A stretch of 64,000 nucleotides of DNA. Source: Paenibacillus antibioticophila (lineage in GTDB: Bacteria; Bacillota; Bacilli; Paenibacillales; Paenibacillaceae). The translations under genes and the position numbers were made by a program. The notes beneath the pieces are model-generated. The model made no database searches and was not told where the DNA came from. It saw nothing but the letters and a program-made list of their open reading frames with translations. The stretch covers positions 2,849,554 through 2,913,553 of the forward strand of contig NZ_HG005139.1 of assembly GCF_000455265.1 (NCBI RefSeq), given 5' to 3'. Position 1 is the stretch's first letter, and every line of letters begins with the position of its first letter. Below, piece by piece: positions 37,032-47,227 of the stretch.

Positions 37032-38257
37032 ATGATTTTTGCTGGAAGGTGTTGATTGCCGATGATGAGCTGATTATCCGTGAAGGTATTCGGGAAAGCG
37101 TCAACTGGGAGCAGTTGCGAATGAAGGTGGTCGCGGAAGCCGAGGATGGCGAGGAGGCGCTCGATTTAGCTCTGCGCCACAGCGTACACATTCTGTTGGT
37201 CGATCTGAACATGCCGATCATGAACGGCATTGAACTGATGAAGCAGGTGCGCGAGAAGCTGCCGGAAGCCAAGCTCATTATTATTACCGGTCATGATGAG
37301 TTCACCTATGCCCAGAAGGCCATCCGCTTGCAGGTGAAGGACTACATCCTGAAGCCGGCCAATCCGGCTCAATTAGAGAAGGTGCTGCGGCAGGTTCGCG
37401 GCGAACTGGAGGAAGAAGCCGCCAAGCAGCAGCACTGGAAGACCGCATCCCGCCAAATCTCGCGAAGCTATCCACTGCTGCGGGAACGCTTCTGTCAGGA
37501 ATGGATGGAAGGAGGTCTGACGGAAGCGGAAATTTTAGAGCAGTTGCAGTTCCTGAAGCTGCCGGAGGCCAGCCCCGATTGGCTGGGAGTCATTCGCCTG
37601 CCCGAAGCGGGCGGCTCTCCCGCCGCTCTGAAGAAGGATGAGCGCCAGCTTTACTGGTTTGCAGTAGAGAATATCGCTAACGAGTGGCTCGCTCCCTATC
37701 CCAAGGTCATGTTCCGCGATCCGTTCGGGTTGCTGGTCATCCTGCTCTGGGACTTGCAGGCGGAGAAGGACTTCCACCGCATCGAAGCCTCGGTACGGAC
37801 GCATCTGAAGATTGCCGCCGAGGTTCACCTTACGGAAGGCACCCGCAGCGTACTGGAGCTCCCGTCGGTCTATCGGGCCAGCAAGGCCGTCGTGATGAAG
37901 GAGGTTGTAATCTCCCCTCTAGTACGAAGAGCCAAGCAATATATACTGGAGCATTATGCCGATAGTCAGCTTACCTTGGAGGGCATGGCCCTGGATTTGC
38001 AGGCCTCTCCCGCTTATTTGAGCCGGATGATCAAGCAAGAGCTCGGCACAACCTTCGGCAGCTATCTCACGCAAATCCGGCTTCGCCGGGCCAGTCGGCT
38101 GCTCACATCCACCCCGCTGAGCATTGCCCAAATCTCCGAGCAGGCCGGATATGAAACCCAGCATTATTTCAGCACCGCATTCAAGCGCGCCACCGGCATC
38201 TCCCCGATGCAATATCGCAAGGGCGCCTTCGAGAATGAGTCTGAGGAAGAAGAATGA
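37028..38257 (+). CDS. AraC-type response regulator (AraT-like)
   Basis: 409 residues, ATGA overlap with the kinase. Receiver: LIADDELIIREGIRE, HILLVDLNMPIMNGIELM (phospho-Asp), KDYILKPANP. C-terminal AraC domain: LTLEGMALDLQASPAYLSRM, IKQELGTTFGSYLTQIRLRR, ISEQAGYETQHYFSTAFKRA. Expected to activate the ChvE-MmsAB genes just downstream and perhaps the GH43 gene. Confidence 0.9.
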   Translation: MNDFCWKVLIADDELIIREGIRESVNWEQLRMKVVAEAEDGEEALDLALRHSVHILLVDLNMPIMNGIELMKQVREKLPEAKLIIITGHDEFTYAQKAIRLQVKDYILKPANPAQLEKVLRQVRGELEEEAAKQQHWKTASRQISRSYPLLRERFCQEWMEGGLTEAEILEQLQFLKLPEASPDWLGVIRLPEAGGSPAALKKDERQLYWFAVENIANEWLAPYPKVMFRDPFGLLVILLWDLQAEKDFHRIEASVRTHLKIAAEVHLTEGTRSVLELPSVYRASKAVVMKEVVISPLVRRAKQYILEHYADSQLTLEGMALDLQASPAYLSRMIKQELGTTFGSYLTQIRLRRASRLLTSTPLSIAQISEQAGYETQHYFSTAFKRATGISPMQYRKGAFENESEEEE

Positions 38258-38444
38258 GGCGCGGGGAACGGGAGCTTTTTCCCGTTCCTCTCTCCCCCTT
38301 ATCCCCCTAACCCACTATCACTATTTATCCTCCACTCCCCGGGTCCTCTTTTTAAACAATCCCCGTCCCTTCCATTTCCAGAGAAAGTAATAAAATTATA
38401 AAAAGAGTAGTTTCTATGTAAATACGACCTCCCCCTTCCCTTGC

Positions 38445-38470
38445 TATACTCTCTCACGAAAGCGTATTCA
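38445..38470 (+). promoter_or_regulatory. Promoter -10 with a cre-like site at the start point
   Basis: TATACT at 38445-38450, then CGAAAGCGTATTCA at 38457-38470, which matches the cre consensus except for its first base. A CcpA site at this position would block transcription of the transporter operon when glucose is present. Confidence 0.5.
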
Positions 38471-38494
38471 TAAAATGTGTAGGGGGAATGAGTT

Positions 38495-39574
38495 TTGAAG
38501 AGATCATTAGTAATGATGCTGGCACTGGTGCTTATGCTGGGCCTCACGGCTTGCGCCGGCGGAAGCAGCAAGGGCGCAAGCGGTAAGGGTACGGTAGGTA
38601 TCGCGATGCCGACCAAATCTTCAGAGCGCTGGGTTGGCGACGGTAACAACATGGTCAAGGAGTTTGAGGCGCGGGGTTATGACACCGATCTCCAGTATGG
38701 AGAAGACGTCATTGAGAATCAGGTATCGCAAATCGAGAACATGATTACCAAAGGCGTTAAAATTCTCGTCATTGCCTCCATCGACGGCGGCGCATTGACC
38801 GAGGTCCTGCAAAAGGCGCATGACCAGGGCATTCAAGTCATTGCCTATGACCGCCTGATCATGAATAGCGAGTATGTCGACTATTACGCTACCTTCGATA
38901 ACTTCCAGGTCGGCGTGCAGCAGGCTTCCTACATTGAAGAGAAGCTTGGACTTAAGGATGGCAAGGGACCATTCAACATCGAGTTGTTCGGCGGATCACC
39001 GGATGACAACAATGCTTATTTCTTTTTCGAAGGCGCCATGTCTGTTCTACAGCCGTATATAGACTCCGGCAAGCTGGTCGTTCGCAGCGGCCAAACCAAG
39101 ATGGAGCAAATTGCTACACTTCGCTGGGATGGAGCCACGGCTCAAGCACGGATGGACAATTTGCTGAGTGCACACTACTCCTCGGAGAATGTGGATGCTG
39201 TCCTCTCCCCTTATGACGGCATCAGCATCGGCATCCTCTCCTCGCTTAAAGGCGTAGGCTATGGCTCCGGCAGCAAGGCGCTTCCGATCGTGACCGGACA
39301 GGATGCGGAGCTCGCTTCCGTAAAGTCTATTCTTGCCGGAGAACAGACGCAAACGGTGTTTAAGGATACGCGGGAGCTGGCTAAGAAGGCAGTCTCCATG
39401 GCTCTGAGCATCCTGGAAGGCTCGGAGGCCGAGGTCAATGATACCGAAACCTATGACAACGGCGTAAAGGTTGTTCCATCCTATCTGCTGGAGCCTCAAT
39501 CGGTAGATAAGGACAATGTGGAAAGCCTGCTGGTAGAAAGCAAATATTACTCGAAGGAAGAACTGGGCCTCTAA
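38495..39574 (+). CDS. chvE: Multiple monosaccharide-binding lipoprotein (ChvE/AraE-like)
   Basis: 359 residues with a TTG start behind AGGGGG. Lipobox GLTAC. The periplasmic binding fold of the ChvE group is seen in [60 protein letters not shown] and [17 protein letters not shown]. It binds pentoses or galactose outside the membrane and feeds the MmsA/MmsB transporter. In Geobacillus the equivalent gene is called araE. Confidence 0.85.
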   Translation: MKRSLVMMLALVLMLGLTACAGGSSKGASGKGTVGIAMPTKSSERWVGDGNNMVKEFEARGYDTDLQYGEDVIENQVSQIENMITKGVKILVIASIDGGALTEVLQKAHDQGIQVIAYDRLIMNSEYVDYYATFDNFQVGVQQASYIEEKLGLKDGKGPFNIELFGGSPDDNNAYFFFEGAMSVLQPYIDSGKLVVRSGQTKMEQIATLRWDGATAQARMDNLLSAHYSSENVDAVLSPYDGISIGILSSLKGVGYGSGSKALPIVTGQDAELASVKSILAGEQTQTVFKDTRELAKKAVSMALSILEGSEAEVNDTETYDNGVKVVPSYLLEPQSVDKDNVESLLVESKYYSKEELGL

Positions 39575-39664
39575 GTGAGTCCCCGAGCATGCCCTAGCGG
39601 CGGACGGTTTATTATCACTGCCGCCGCTATTCATAACTATCAAGGAAAGGCCGGGTGACGGCAC

Positions 39665-41224
39665 TTGAGCGGGACGATTTTGGAAATGAAGGACATTACC
39701 AAGACGTTTCCGGGCGTTAAAGCGCTCAGCAACGTCAACCTCAAGGTAACAGAAGGAGAGATTCACGCTCTGTGCGGAGAGAATGGGGCCGGCAAATCCA
39801 CGCTGATGAAGGTGCTCAGCGGAGTATATCCGCACGGCTCTTACGAGGGCGAGATTTTCTTTGACGGGCAGCCCTGCGAATTCAAGGATATCAAGCAAAG
39901 CGAACAGGTCGGCATCGTCATTATCCATCAGGAATTGGCCTTGATTCCCTATCTGTCGATTGCAGAGAATATTTTCCTGGGCAACGAGCAAAGCAAACGG
40001 GGACTGGTCGACTGGAACGAGACTACGATGAAGACAAAAGGACTGCTGCATACGGTGGGGCTGGACGAATCGCCAGCCACCCGTGTGCTGGAGCTTGGGG
40101 TCGGCAAGCAGCAGTTGGTGGAGATTGCCAAGGCTTTGTCCAAACAGGTCAGGCTGTTAATTCTGGACGAGCCGACGGCTGCGTTAAACGAAGACGATAG
40201 CGAGAACCTGCTGGCCCTTATTCTGGAGTTGAAGAAACAAGGCATCACATCGATTATCATCTCTCACAAACTGGGCGAGATCAGTCGAGTGGCTGACACG
40301 ATTACCATTTTGCGTGATGGTCAGACGATTCAAACCTTGGATATGAAGGCCGATCAGGTCACGGAGGACATGATTATTAAGGGGATGGTCGGTCGGGACC
40401 TGACGCATCGCTATCCCGAGCGTACTCCCCAAATCGGCGATATTATCTTCGAGGTGCAGGACTGGGAGGCCTATCATCCTCAGCAGGAGGAGCGCAAGGT
40501 GCTGGACGACATTAATCTGAACATTCGCCAGGGTGAGATTGTCGGCATCGCCGGACTGATGGGAGCTGGCCGGACAGAGCTGGCGATGAGCATCTTTGGC
40601 CGCTCTTACGGTCGGCATATTCAAGGCAAGCTGTTCCTGCACGGCCGGGAGGTTCGCTTTGATCATATCAGCCAGGCGATTGAACATGGAGTAGCTTATG
40701 TTACAGAGGACCGCAAGCAATATGGCCTGATCTTAATCGACGATATCAAGCGTAATATTTCGCTAGCCTCATTAGGCAAGCTCTCTCGCCGGGGCGTCAT
40801 TCATGAACAGGAGGAAGTGCTTGTCGCCGAGGAATACCGCCGCAAGCTTAACATCAAAACCCCGAGCATTTTGCAAAAAGCGGTTAACCTGAGCGGCGGC
40901 AACCAGCAGAAGGTCGTATTGAGCAAATGGATCTATTCGCAGCCGGAGATATTGATTCTCGATGAGCCTACTCGCGGGATCGATGTCGGGGCCAAGTACG
41001 AAATTTATTCCATCGTGAATCAATTGGCTGACGAGGGTAAGGGCATCTTGTTCATCTCCTCCGAACTGCCGGAAATTCTCGGGATGTGCGACCGGATCTA
41101 CGTCATGAGCGAAGGCCGGATCACCGGGGAGGTCCGCCGCGAAGACGCCACGCAGGAAGTGTTAATGAAATCCATGACTCGAGGCAGGGGGGAGACAGAT
41201 GCAAGCAGTCAGCGAGCTCTTTAA
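39665..41224 (+). CDS. mmsA: Monosaccharide ABC transporter ATPase, two nucleotide-binding domains
   Basis: 519 residues, TTG start. First domain: [42 protein letters not shown]. Second domain: [19 protein letters not shown] (degenerate P-loop, usual here), [28 protein letters not shown]. This is the RbsA/XylG/GguA architecture. It powers the MmsB permease, whose gene overlaps its end by 26 bases. Confidence 0.92.
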   Translation: MSGTILEMKDITKTFPGVKALSNVNLKVTEGEIHALCGENGAGKSTLMKVLSGVYPHGSYEGEIFFDGQPCEFKDIKQSEQVGIVIIHQELALIPYLSIAENIFLGNEQSKRGLVDWNETTMKTKGLLHTVGLDESPATRVLELGVGKQQLVEIAKALSKQVRLLILDEPTAALNEDDSENLLALILELKKQGITSIIISHKLGEISRVADTITILRDGQTIQTLDMKADQVTEDMIIKGMVGRDLTHRYPERTPQIGDIIFEVQDWEAYHPQQEERKVLDDINLNIRQGEIVGIAGLMGAGRTELAMSIFGRSYGRHIQGKLFLHGREVRFDHISQAIEHGVAYVTEDRKQYGLILIDDIKRNISLASLGKLSRRGVIHEQEEVLVAEEYRRKLNIKTPSILQKAVNLSGGNQQKVVLSKWIYSQPEILILDEPTRGIDVGAKYEIYSIVNQLADEGKGILFISSELPEILGMCDRIYVMSEGRITGEVRREDATQEVLMKSMTRGRGETDASSQRAL

Positions 41225-42362
41225 GAAAAATATTCGCCAGTACGGTATGATTATTGCTTTAGTCTTCATCACAATTTTATTCCAGATTTTGACCGAGGGT
41301 ATTTTGCTCAAGCCGCTTAACATTACGAATCTGATCTTGCAAAACAGCTATATTCTGGTGCTCGCCATTGGGATGGTGCTAGTCATTATTACCGGGCATA
41401 TCGACTTGTCCGTCGGCTCCATCGCTGCGTTCATCGGTGCGCTATCCGCCATCATGATGGTGGATTTGCAGTTACCGGTGTATCTCGCGGTTATATTATC
41501 CCTGGCAGCCGGAGCGCTGATCGGGGCCTGGCAGGGCTTCTGGATCGCGTATATCAAAATCCCGGCTTTTATCGTTACCTTGGCCGGCATGCTCCTGTTC
41601 CGGGGACTCACCATGATTGTACTGGGAGGCCAGTCGATCGCACCGTTCCCAAAAACCTTTCAGCGCATCAGCTCTGGCTTTATCCCGGACTGGCTTGGCG
41701 GCGGAGAAATTCATCTGCTTACGGTGACACTCGGTATATTGCTGTCTGTACTCTACATCTGGCAAGAATACAAAGACCGCCGCACACAGATCAAATACAA
41801 CTTCGACACGGCACCCATCTGGATGTTCGTAACGAAAATTGTGCTGCTTGTGGCCGTCATTAACATTTTCACATTTGTACTCGCTACCTATAACGGACTT
41901 CCGAATATTCTCATCATCCTGTTCTTCTTGATCGTCATCTATTCCTTTGTTATGAATCGGATGGTAGCCGGCCGTCATATTTATGCCATCGGCGGTAATG
42001 AGAAGGCCGCCAGCCTGTCGGGAGTCAAGACGAAGCGGGTGACATTCTGGGTATTCGTCAATATGGGGGCTTTGGCCGCCTTATCCGGCCTGATCTTTGC
42101 AGCCCGCCTGAATTCGGCAACCCCCAAGGCAGGCATCAACTTCGAGCTCGATGCCATCGCAGCCTGCTTTATCGGCGGCGCTTCCGCTTCCGGCGGCATC
42201 GGTACCGTCATCGGTGCGATCATCGGCGGTCTTGTCATGGGCGTGATGAACAACGGTATGTCCTTGATCGGCCTCGGCGTCGATTGGCAGCAAGGCATCA
42301 AGGGCCTCGTCCTGCTGTTAGCCGTAGCGTTTGATATCTACAATAAGTCGAAGACGAATTGA
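41199..42362 (+). CDS. mmsB: Monosaccharide ABC transporter permease
   Basis: 387 residues with about ten membrane helices. [20 protein letters not shown] and [16 protein letters not shown] are the conserved start of RbsC/XylH/GguB permeases; [20 protein letters not shown] is the cytoplasmic loop that meets the ATPase, and [19 protein letters not shown] the C-terminal motif. Last gene of the operon. Confidence 0.92.
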   Translation: MQAVSELFKKNIRQYGMIIALVFITILFQILTEGILLKPLNITNLILQNSYILVLAIGMVLVIITGHIDLSVGSIAAFIGALSAIMMVDLQLPVYLAVILSLAAGALIGAWQGFWIAYIKIPAFIVTLAGMLLFRGLTMIVLGGQSIAPFPKTFQRISSGFIPDWLGGGEIHLLTVTLGILLSVLYIWQEYKDRRTQIKYNFDTAPIWMFVTKIVLLVAVINIFTFVLATYNGLPNILIILFFLIVIYSFVMNRMVAGRHIYAIGGNEKAASLSGVKTKRVTFWVFVNMGALAALSGLIFAARLNSATPKAGINFELDAIAACFIGGASASGGIGTVIGAIIGGLVMGVMNNGMSLIGLGVDWQQGIKGLVLLLAVAFDIYNKSKTN

Positions 42363-42381
42363 TGGAGCGGGTTATATACTC

Positions 42382-42418
42382 AAAAGGAGCCGAGCGAGTT
42401 GATCGCCTGGCTCCTTTT
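42382..42418 (+). terminator. Terminator of the monosaccharide transporter operon
   Basis: AAAAGGAGCC pairs with GGCTCCTTTT. Confidence 0.9.
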
Positions 42419-42567
42419 AAATTCAAAGCACTGTTTCCACCGTCCAAATCTACATGGTCAGCATCAATCTGAGTACTGTCGTTTTCCTGATCCAATTGTA
42501 AAACGCAATATCACAACGTATAGATGATGCAATCTCGATAACGCACTCACGAGTGTTTACAAATTCA

Positions 42568-43563
42568 TCAATTAGAATAGAGGTTGTTATTTATATCCCT
42601 CAGTAATTCCCAAACATTATCCCCATAGTTACTGACTAACACGACCATCAACTGTTGTGAAATATCATAAGATGTAATAAAGCTCACGCCTGGATCACTG
42701 CCTTGAAAGTATGGTACAAAGTGACTATTTGTTTTTCTCAGCCAGATCCCATAACCATAGCATCCATCTTTTCCGCTATGATTTGAAAGCATATTTTTTG
42801 TCATTGATTCTGAAAGTAGTTGGTATGACAACAAGCAATTCCAGAACGATTCGATATCGGCCACAGTTGTAAATGCACCTCCAGCACCAGTCCCCTTGGC
42901 ATCTACGCTGAATATATTAGTCCTATACGTATTACGTCGTTCATCGTAAATATAGTTTGCAGCACATTTTGCAGGCAGCATGTCGAGCTCATAATACCCC
43001 GTACTATACATTTCACACGGTTTGAAGACTTGATCAGTCAAATATTTATCAAATTCCATTCCTGTTAGCTTCTCGATAACAAGAGCCAATACAACAAACC
43101 CTGTGTTGTTATACTGAAATCTACTACCACGAGGATACATCATTGGTTTATCAACAAAGAGTGGCAGCAAATCTTGATTAGAGCGTATTTTATAATTTGG
43201 AAAGTCGATCCAAAGCTCTTCATATTCACTCATCACAGATTCATCAAAATAGTCTGGAATGCCTGAAGTATGCGTTAACAATTGTTTGATTGTTATATTA
43301 ATGTCTATTTGTTTAAGATCAATATCAAGTATCTCTCCAATGGTCGTTTCAAAAGCGAGTAAACCTTTTTCAATTAGTTGCAATATTCCAACAGCGACAA
43401 ACACTTTACCTGCTGAAGCTGTTGCAAACTTTGTATCAAAATCGTTACTTACTTTATTCTGTAAATCGGCATAGCCCGCTGCTTTTTTCAATATCACTTC
43501 GTTGTTTTTAGTGATCACAGCACAACCTCTAAAATTGCTGTCAAATAGACTGTCTAAATTCAT
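42568..43563 (-). CDS. Serine hydrolase, beta-lactamase/class C PBP family
   Basis: 331 residues. The catalytic S-x-x-K is in FATASAGKVFVAVGIL (about residue 50) and the Y-x-N in RFQYNNTGFVVLALVIEK. LLTHTSGIPDYF is also diagnostic. No signal peptide is visible, so it may be a cytoplasmic esterase or peptidase rather than a wall enzyme. AT-richer than its neighbours and without operon partners. Confidence 0.85.
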   Translation of the reverse strand: MNLDSLFDSNFRGCAVITKNNEVILKKAAGYADLQNKVSNDFDTKFATASAGKVFVAVGILQLIEKGLLAFETTIGEILDIDLKQIDINITIKQLLTHTSGIPDYFDESVMSEYEELWIDFPNYKIRSNQDLLPLFVDKPMMYPRGSRFQYNNTGFVVLALVIEKLTGMEFDKYLTDQVFKPCEMYSTGYYELDMLPAKCAANYIYDERRNTYRTNIFSVDAKGTGAGGAFTTVADIESFWNCLLSYQLLSESMTKNMLSNHSGKDGCYGYGIWLRKTNSHFVPYFQGSDPGVSFITSYDISQQLMVVLVSNYGDNVWELLRDINNNLYSN

Positions 43564-43681
43564 CTAATAACTCACTCCATTTCCCTCACTCGACCTGTCC
43601 AGCATCAGGCCTAATCGTTGCCTCCAGTATACAATCTTTAGTTCAACTTATATAGAAGGAGAAATTAGTAGCTATTAAAGA

Positions 43682-43780
43682 TTATTCTAACGCAAAATCC
43701 AGCTGTTTTTGGATGTTTAATCCCCTTTTAAAATAAAGAGTATATTCGCCAGGTTCCCAGTCCAAATTTTTCAATCTCAT
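43682..43780 (-). CDS. Possible 32-residue ORF, or a gene fragment
   Basis: ATG 43778-43780 has GGAGG ten bases upstream and reads MRLKNLDWEPGEYTLYFKRG and on to FALE. The sequence is protein-like (a beta hairpin resembling the end of a glycoside hydrolase or Ig-like module). It may be a fragment left by a deletion. Low confidence that it is expressed. Confidence 0.25.
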   Translation of the reverse strand: MRLKNLDWEPGEYTLYFKRGLNIQKQLDFALE

Positions 43781-43805
43781 CTCGTCCTATCCTCCAATAA
43801 AAGGG

Positions 43806-43835
43806 TTGACATGGAAAAAGATGCTGGCGTAAGAT
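43806..43835 (+). promoter_or_regulatory. Strong sigma-A-type promoter for the RtcB/AAA operon
   Basis: TTGACA (43806-43811), an 18-base spacer, TAAGAT (43830-43835). The transcript would begin some 370 bases before the RtcB start codon. Confidence 0.65.
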
Positions 43836-43869
43836 AGATTACATTATGAATGAAGGGAGGTTGAAGGCA

Positions 43870-43968
43870 ATGATGGCAGTTTATGGCGCTCGGTCGTTTA
43901 GTTTTTTTGGTGTAAATGCAATTTCATATTCTGCTCATCGTTTCTTCAGCCTCATACGGGAGACATAG
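43870..43968 (+). CDS. Short leader ORF upstream of rtcB
   Basis: 32 codons, with GGGAGG upstream of the ATG (43870); reads MMAVYGARSFSFFGVNAISY and ends FFSLIRET. It lies 35 bases after the promoter -10 and ahead of two hairpins. No homologue recognised. The position suggests a leader peptide. Confidence 0.35.
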   Translation: MMAVYGARSFSFFGVNAISYSAHRFFSLIRET

Positions 43969-44046
43969 GAGATATGTGACTTATCAAGGGTACGGTTTTG
44001 ATGTTCTCTGGTATGTCACTTTACAGCTATGGTTAAAGAAGGAGCG

Positions 44047-44126
44047 GCTGTCAGTTAGCTGACAGCGAATTCTTTTGTAAAGATTCACACAAAGAAGTCA
44101 TGGGCAACAGGCCTATGGCTTCTTTT
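44047..44126 (+). promoter_or_regulatory. Leader hairpins, the second terminator-like
   Basis: GCTGTCAG-TTAG-CTGACAGC is a perfect stem-loop at 44047-44066. AAGAAGTCATGGGC then pairs imperfectly with GCCTATGGCTTCTT, ending in TTTTCTT (44092-44130). This second hairpin looks like an intrinsic terminator inside the untranslated leader, 80 bases before the RtcB start. Confidence 0.5.
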
Positions 44127-44210
44127 CTTGTGGCCTATGAGCGAAGTGCGACTTCGAGCAAGATATGTACACTTTATGAAATGAATTTAGAAAGGATTAA
44201 TAAACAATTT

Positions 44211-45671
44211 ATGAATACTCAAATTTATGGAACAGCAATAGATGAACAAGGCGCCTTTCGTCACGAAGTGAAGCTGCCTTCTGGCGATCTGACGGTTTAC
44301 GCGACACAGCAGCTTTTCTCATCACTCGATTACAAGGTATTTGAAATGGCAAACAACAATTTGCAAATCCCGGACATTCGTTATATGAGCTATACTCCGG
44401 ACGTACATGTGGGTGTTGGTACTTGTATCGGTACAACGGCGGTATGGGATGCGCGGAGCGGATATGTATCTCCCAGTATTGTAGGCAGTGATATCGGCTG
44501 CGGCATGCGGGTGCACATGACCAACCTGCACAAGGATGATCTTAAAGATGTGAAGCTGCGGCGTAAATTGGTCAAGGCCATCGAAAAAGTGTTGCCGATG
44601 GAGGCCAATCAGCGAGGACATTATTCCGATATTCGGCTGGAGCATATTGTACGCAAAGGACTGCATGGACTGCCTAAGAAATATATTCCGGACAGCTATA
44701 CTCCCAAAAAGTCTACTTCATTAACTCATGTGGAGAGCAGCAAATTCGCCTTCGATGAAAGTGTACTGGAGCTTGTGCCGGACATGACCTGGCATCGGGC
44801 GCATAGACAGCTTGGTACGCTGGGGGGCGGCAACCACTTTGCCGAGATCCAGGCGATCGAAATTGCCGAGGAGAACCGGAGCATCGCGGAAGCTTGGGGC
44901 TTGTCCGACGGACAAATCGTCGTCATGATCCACTCCGGGTCGCGGGCCTGGGGGGGATATGTTAGCCAAATGAGCTCATCAGCTATCCTTAAGGTGATGC
45001 AGCGCCACGGATGGGGAACCTCTGATCCCAAGCTGATCTTCGCTCCCTTGGAGCATGCAGAGGGCAGACATTATGTGAATATGATGTACTCTGCACTTAA
45101 CTATGCGGTAACGAACCGCCACCTCATCGCTTATGCCATGCGCGAAGCGTTCCGCGAGGTGTTTGGGTCAAAATGCGAATTCAGCACATTGTACGACTTG
45201 ATGCATAATTACGCCTGGGAAGAGCATCATCCCGAGCTGGGCAGGGTATTCGTGCATCGCAAGGGGGCAACCCGGGCGTTGCCGGCTGGCCATACTGATA
45301 ATCCGAAGCCATATTTGACAACCGGACACCCTGCGCTTATTCCCGGTTCGATGGGGACAGCTTCCTATATCATGGTGGGACAACCGGGAGGGGCTGACAA
45401 TTATTATTCCATTTGCCATGGAGCAGGCCGCATCCGCTCACGTACAGCGACAAAACGCTTGGTGAAGGTCGAGGACTTCGAAGCTGCGCTCCGTGTAGGA
45501 ACCGAAGATGAAATTGTTGTTAACCAGCGTTCGCTGGAATCCATCCTGGATGAGTCGCCGCAAGCGTACAAAAATGTGGATGAAATTATTGAAAGTGTCA
45601 CGGGAGCAGGATTGGCTCAGGTTGTCGCCAAATGCAAGCCGCTTGCTGCCGTTAAGGGGGCTAAGTCATGA
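44211..45671 (+). CDS. rtcB: RtcB-family RNA ligase
   Basis: About 486 residues if started at ATG 44211 (MNTQIYGTAIDEQGAF); longer frames back to 44100 run through the terminator hairpin and are unlikely. All RtcB motifs are visible: VGSDIGCGMRV (metal ligands), LGTLGGGNHFAEI, VMIHSGSRAWGGYV, and YSICHGAGRIRSR with the guanylated His. RtcB seals RNA with 2',3'-cyclic phosphate or 3'-phosphate to 5'-OH ends using GTP and Mn, as in tRNA or rRNA repair. Its stop overlaps the AAA gene start (ATGA). Confidence 0.9.
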   Translation: MNTQIYGTAIDEQGAFRHEVKLPSGDLTVYATQQLFSSLDYKVFEMANNNLQIPDIRYMSYTPDVHVGVGTCIGTTAVWDARSGYVSPSIVGSDIGCGMRVHMTNLHKDDLKDVKLRRKLVKAIEKVLPMEANQRGHYSDIRLEHIVRKGLHGLPKKYIPDSYTPKKSTSLTHVESSKFAFDESVLELVPDMTWHRAHRQLGTLGGGNHFAEIQAIEIAEENRSIAEAWGLSDGQIVVMIHSGSRAWGGYVSQMSSSAILKVMQRHGWGTSDPKLIFAPLEHAEGRHYVNMMYSALNYAVTNRHLIAYAMREAFREVFGSKCEFSTLYDLMHNYAWEEHHPELGRVFVHRKGATRALPAGHTDNPKPYLTTGHPALIPGSMGTASYIMVGQPGGADNYYSICHGAGRIRSRTATKRLVKVEDFEAALRVGTEDEIVVNQRSLESILDESPQAYKNVDEIIESVTGAGLAQVVAKCKPLAAVKGAKS

Positions 45672-46969
45672 CATTACAGAATTCAAACAGACCACAAAGC
45701 ATCTCCTCTATTTACGCGCTGAAGCCTCATTCCGTGGAAGCGATTGAAGGCTATGCCACCTATGCTCATTTGATTAGCGGTATTATTGATGCGCTCTATT
45801 CTCGCTACGCAATACGCTATGAGCTGTTTGCTAGCGATGATCCAAACAATGAATACTGGAGTCTTCTGGAGGAGGATCTTCGCTCTGAGAGCGAAGATGT
45901 GGAACTGGTGGCCCGGGTGTTTGAGGACCTGGAGCTTCGCACCTTCCACTACGATGATGAGGGCGATGTACCTGCGTACGGAATGCAGTATTCATTGCGA
46001 AACAACGTATTTGCATACCCCAAATTGGGGGTAGCTCTGGCGAGAATTCCATTCTTCCGCTTAAATGGCGTCTATACAGAGGATTTTGTGTTTGCCGCCA
46101 GCGAAGAGCAGATGAAGCGATTCCTAAGCACGGTGCGCGAGCGTGAACGGCAGCAAAATATGAAGCGGGTGACGGTCTTTACGGATACCCGCAACGGCAT
46201 CGAGCGCCAAGGCGAAGCCATCACCCGAACGGTTACCCGGGACCAGGTAGTGCTCTCAGAAGAAATCAAGCAGGATATCTTCCATGCATTGGATCAGTTC
46301 TTTGAGGAGGATCGCACGTTTTACCGCCAGTTTGATATTCCCTACAAGCGGGGAATTCTGCTGTATGGACACCCTGGTAACGGTAAGACTACCTTGGTGA
46401 AATCCATCGCGGGGAGTATACCAGGTCCGGCAGCCTACTGGCAAATTACCGAGTATACGACGAGTGAATCGGTGCGGGAGGTATTCGATGCTGCGAAACG
46501 GCTGGCTCCAATGGTTCTTATTATTGAAGATATTGACTCCATGCCGGAAGGCGTTCGCTCCTTCTTCCTGAACACACTGGATGGGGCTACCTCCAAGGAA
46601 GGCATCTTCTTGATCGGTACGACAAATTATCCTGAGAAAATTGATCCGGGACTCATGAACCGGGCAGGGCGGTTTGATCGTGCTTATGAAATCAGCATGC
46701 CCAATGAAGCTCTGCGTGAGCAATATCTCAAGCAACGGGGATTTGACCTGTTTGCTGGGGCAGAAGGAACACTGGAAGCGGCGCGGCATACAGAGTCCTT
46801 CTCACTGGCCCAGATGGGCGAAGTATATGTGAGTGCTGCGCTGGAGTGGCATCGGCAAGGACATGTGGATATAGCTAAGCTGATTCAGTCACTGCGCGAG
46901 GAACTGGACAAGGGCCATAAGCGCCAGTGGCTGCAGCAACCGGGGCAGGGACGGGTTGGTTTCTTTTGA
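45668..46969 (+). CDS. AAA-family ATPase coupled to RtcB
   Basis: 433 residues. A 210-residue N-terminal domain of unknown type is followed by a single AAA module: GILLYGHPGNGKTTLVKSIA (Walker A), MVLIIEDIDSMPEGVRSFFL (Walker B), LIGTTNYPEKIDPGLMNRAG and RFDRAYEI (sensor 1 and Arg finger region). The BCS1/proteasome-like AAA type suggests remodelling of a protein or RNP. The overlapping start implies that it works with RtcB. Confidence 0.85.
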   Translation: MTLQNSNRPQSISSIYALKPHSVEAIEGYATYAHLISGIIDALYSRYAIRYELFASDDPNNEYWSLLEEDLRSESEDVELVARVFEDLELRTFHYDDEGDVPAYGMQYSLRNNVFAYPKLGVALARIPFFRLNGVYTEDFVFAASEEQMKRFLSTVRERERQQNMKRVTVFTDTRNGIERQGEAITRTVTRDQVVLSEEIKQDIFHALDQFFEEDRTFYRQFDIPYKRGILLYGHPGNGKTTLVKSIAGSIPGPAAYWQITEYTTSESVREVFDAAKRLAPMVLIIEDIDSMPEGVRSFFLNTLDGATSKEGIFLIGTTNYPEKIDPGLMNRAGRFDRAYEISMPNEALREQYLKQRGFDLFAGAEGTLEAARHTESFSLAQMGEVYVSAALEWHRQGHVDIAKLIQSLREELDKGHKRQWLQQPGQGRVGFF

Positions 46970-47003
46970 GTTGTTGGAACAGGACAAATTTGGAATTAAC
47001 GAA

Positions 47004-47039
47004 AATGACCACTTCTACATTACACAAGAAGTGGTCATT
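47004..47039. terminator. Terminator between the AAA gene and tRNA-Pro
   Basis: AATGACCACTTCT pairs perfectly with AGAAGTGGTCATT. The weak T run on both sides fits a bidirectional signal for the convergent genes. Confidence 0.7.
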
Positions 47040-47057
47040 ATTTGAGAATCGGAAAAA

Positions 47058-47131
47058 TCGGAGTAGCGGGATTCGAACCCACGGCCTCACCCACCCCAAG
47101 GGTGCGCGCTACCTGACTGCGCCATACCCCG
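47058..47131 (-). tRNA. tRNA-Pro (anticodon GGG)
   Basis: The acceptor stem CGGGGTA/TACTCCG, a D-arm, an anticodon stem CACCC/GGGTG with loop TTGGGGT, and a T-arm with GGGTTCGAATCCC make a complete cloverleaf of 74 bases. The 3' CCA is not encoded. Confidence 0.92.
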
Positions 47132-47227
47132 ATACTGTAACTCATTCCGAATCTCTATCCTATTCATTATAACGTATAGGCCAGCAACCCTACAATATGT
47201 GGGAGCATTCCAGATGCCCCTTCATCT

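Noticed and set aside
44100-44210. Extended N-terminus for RtcB beginning at 44100
   Set aside because: It runs through a terminator-like hairpin, has no ribosome site and does not fit the family's start.
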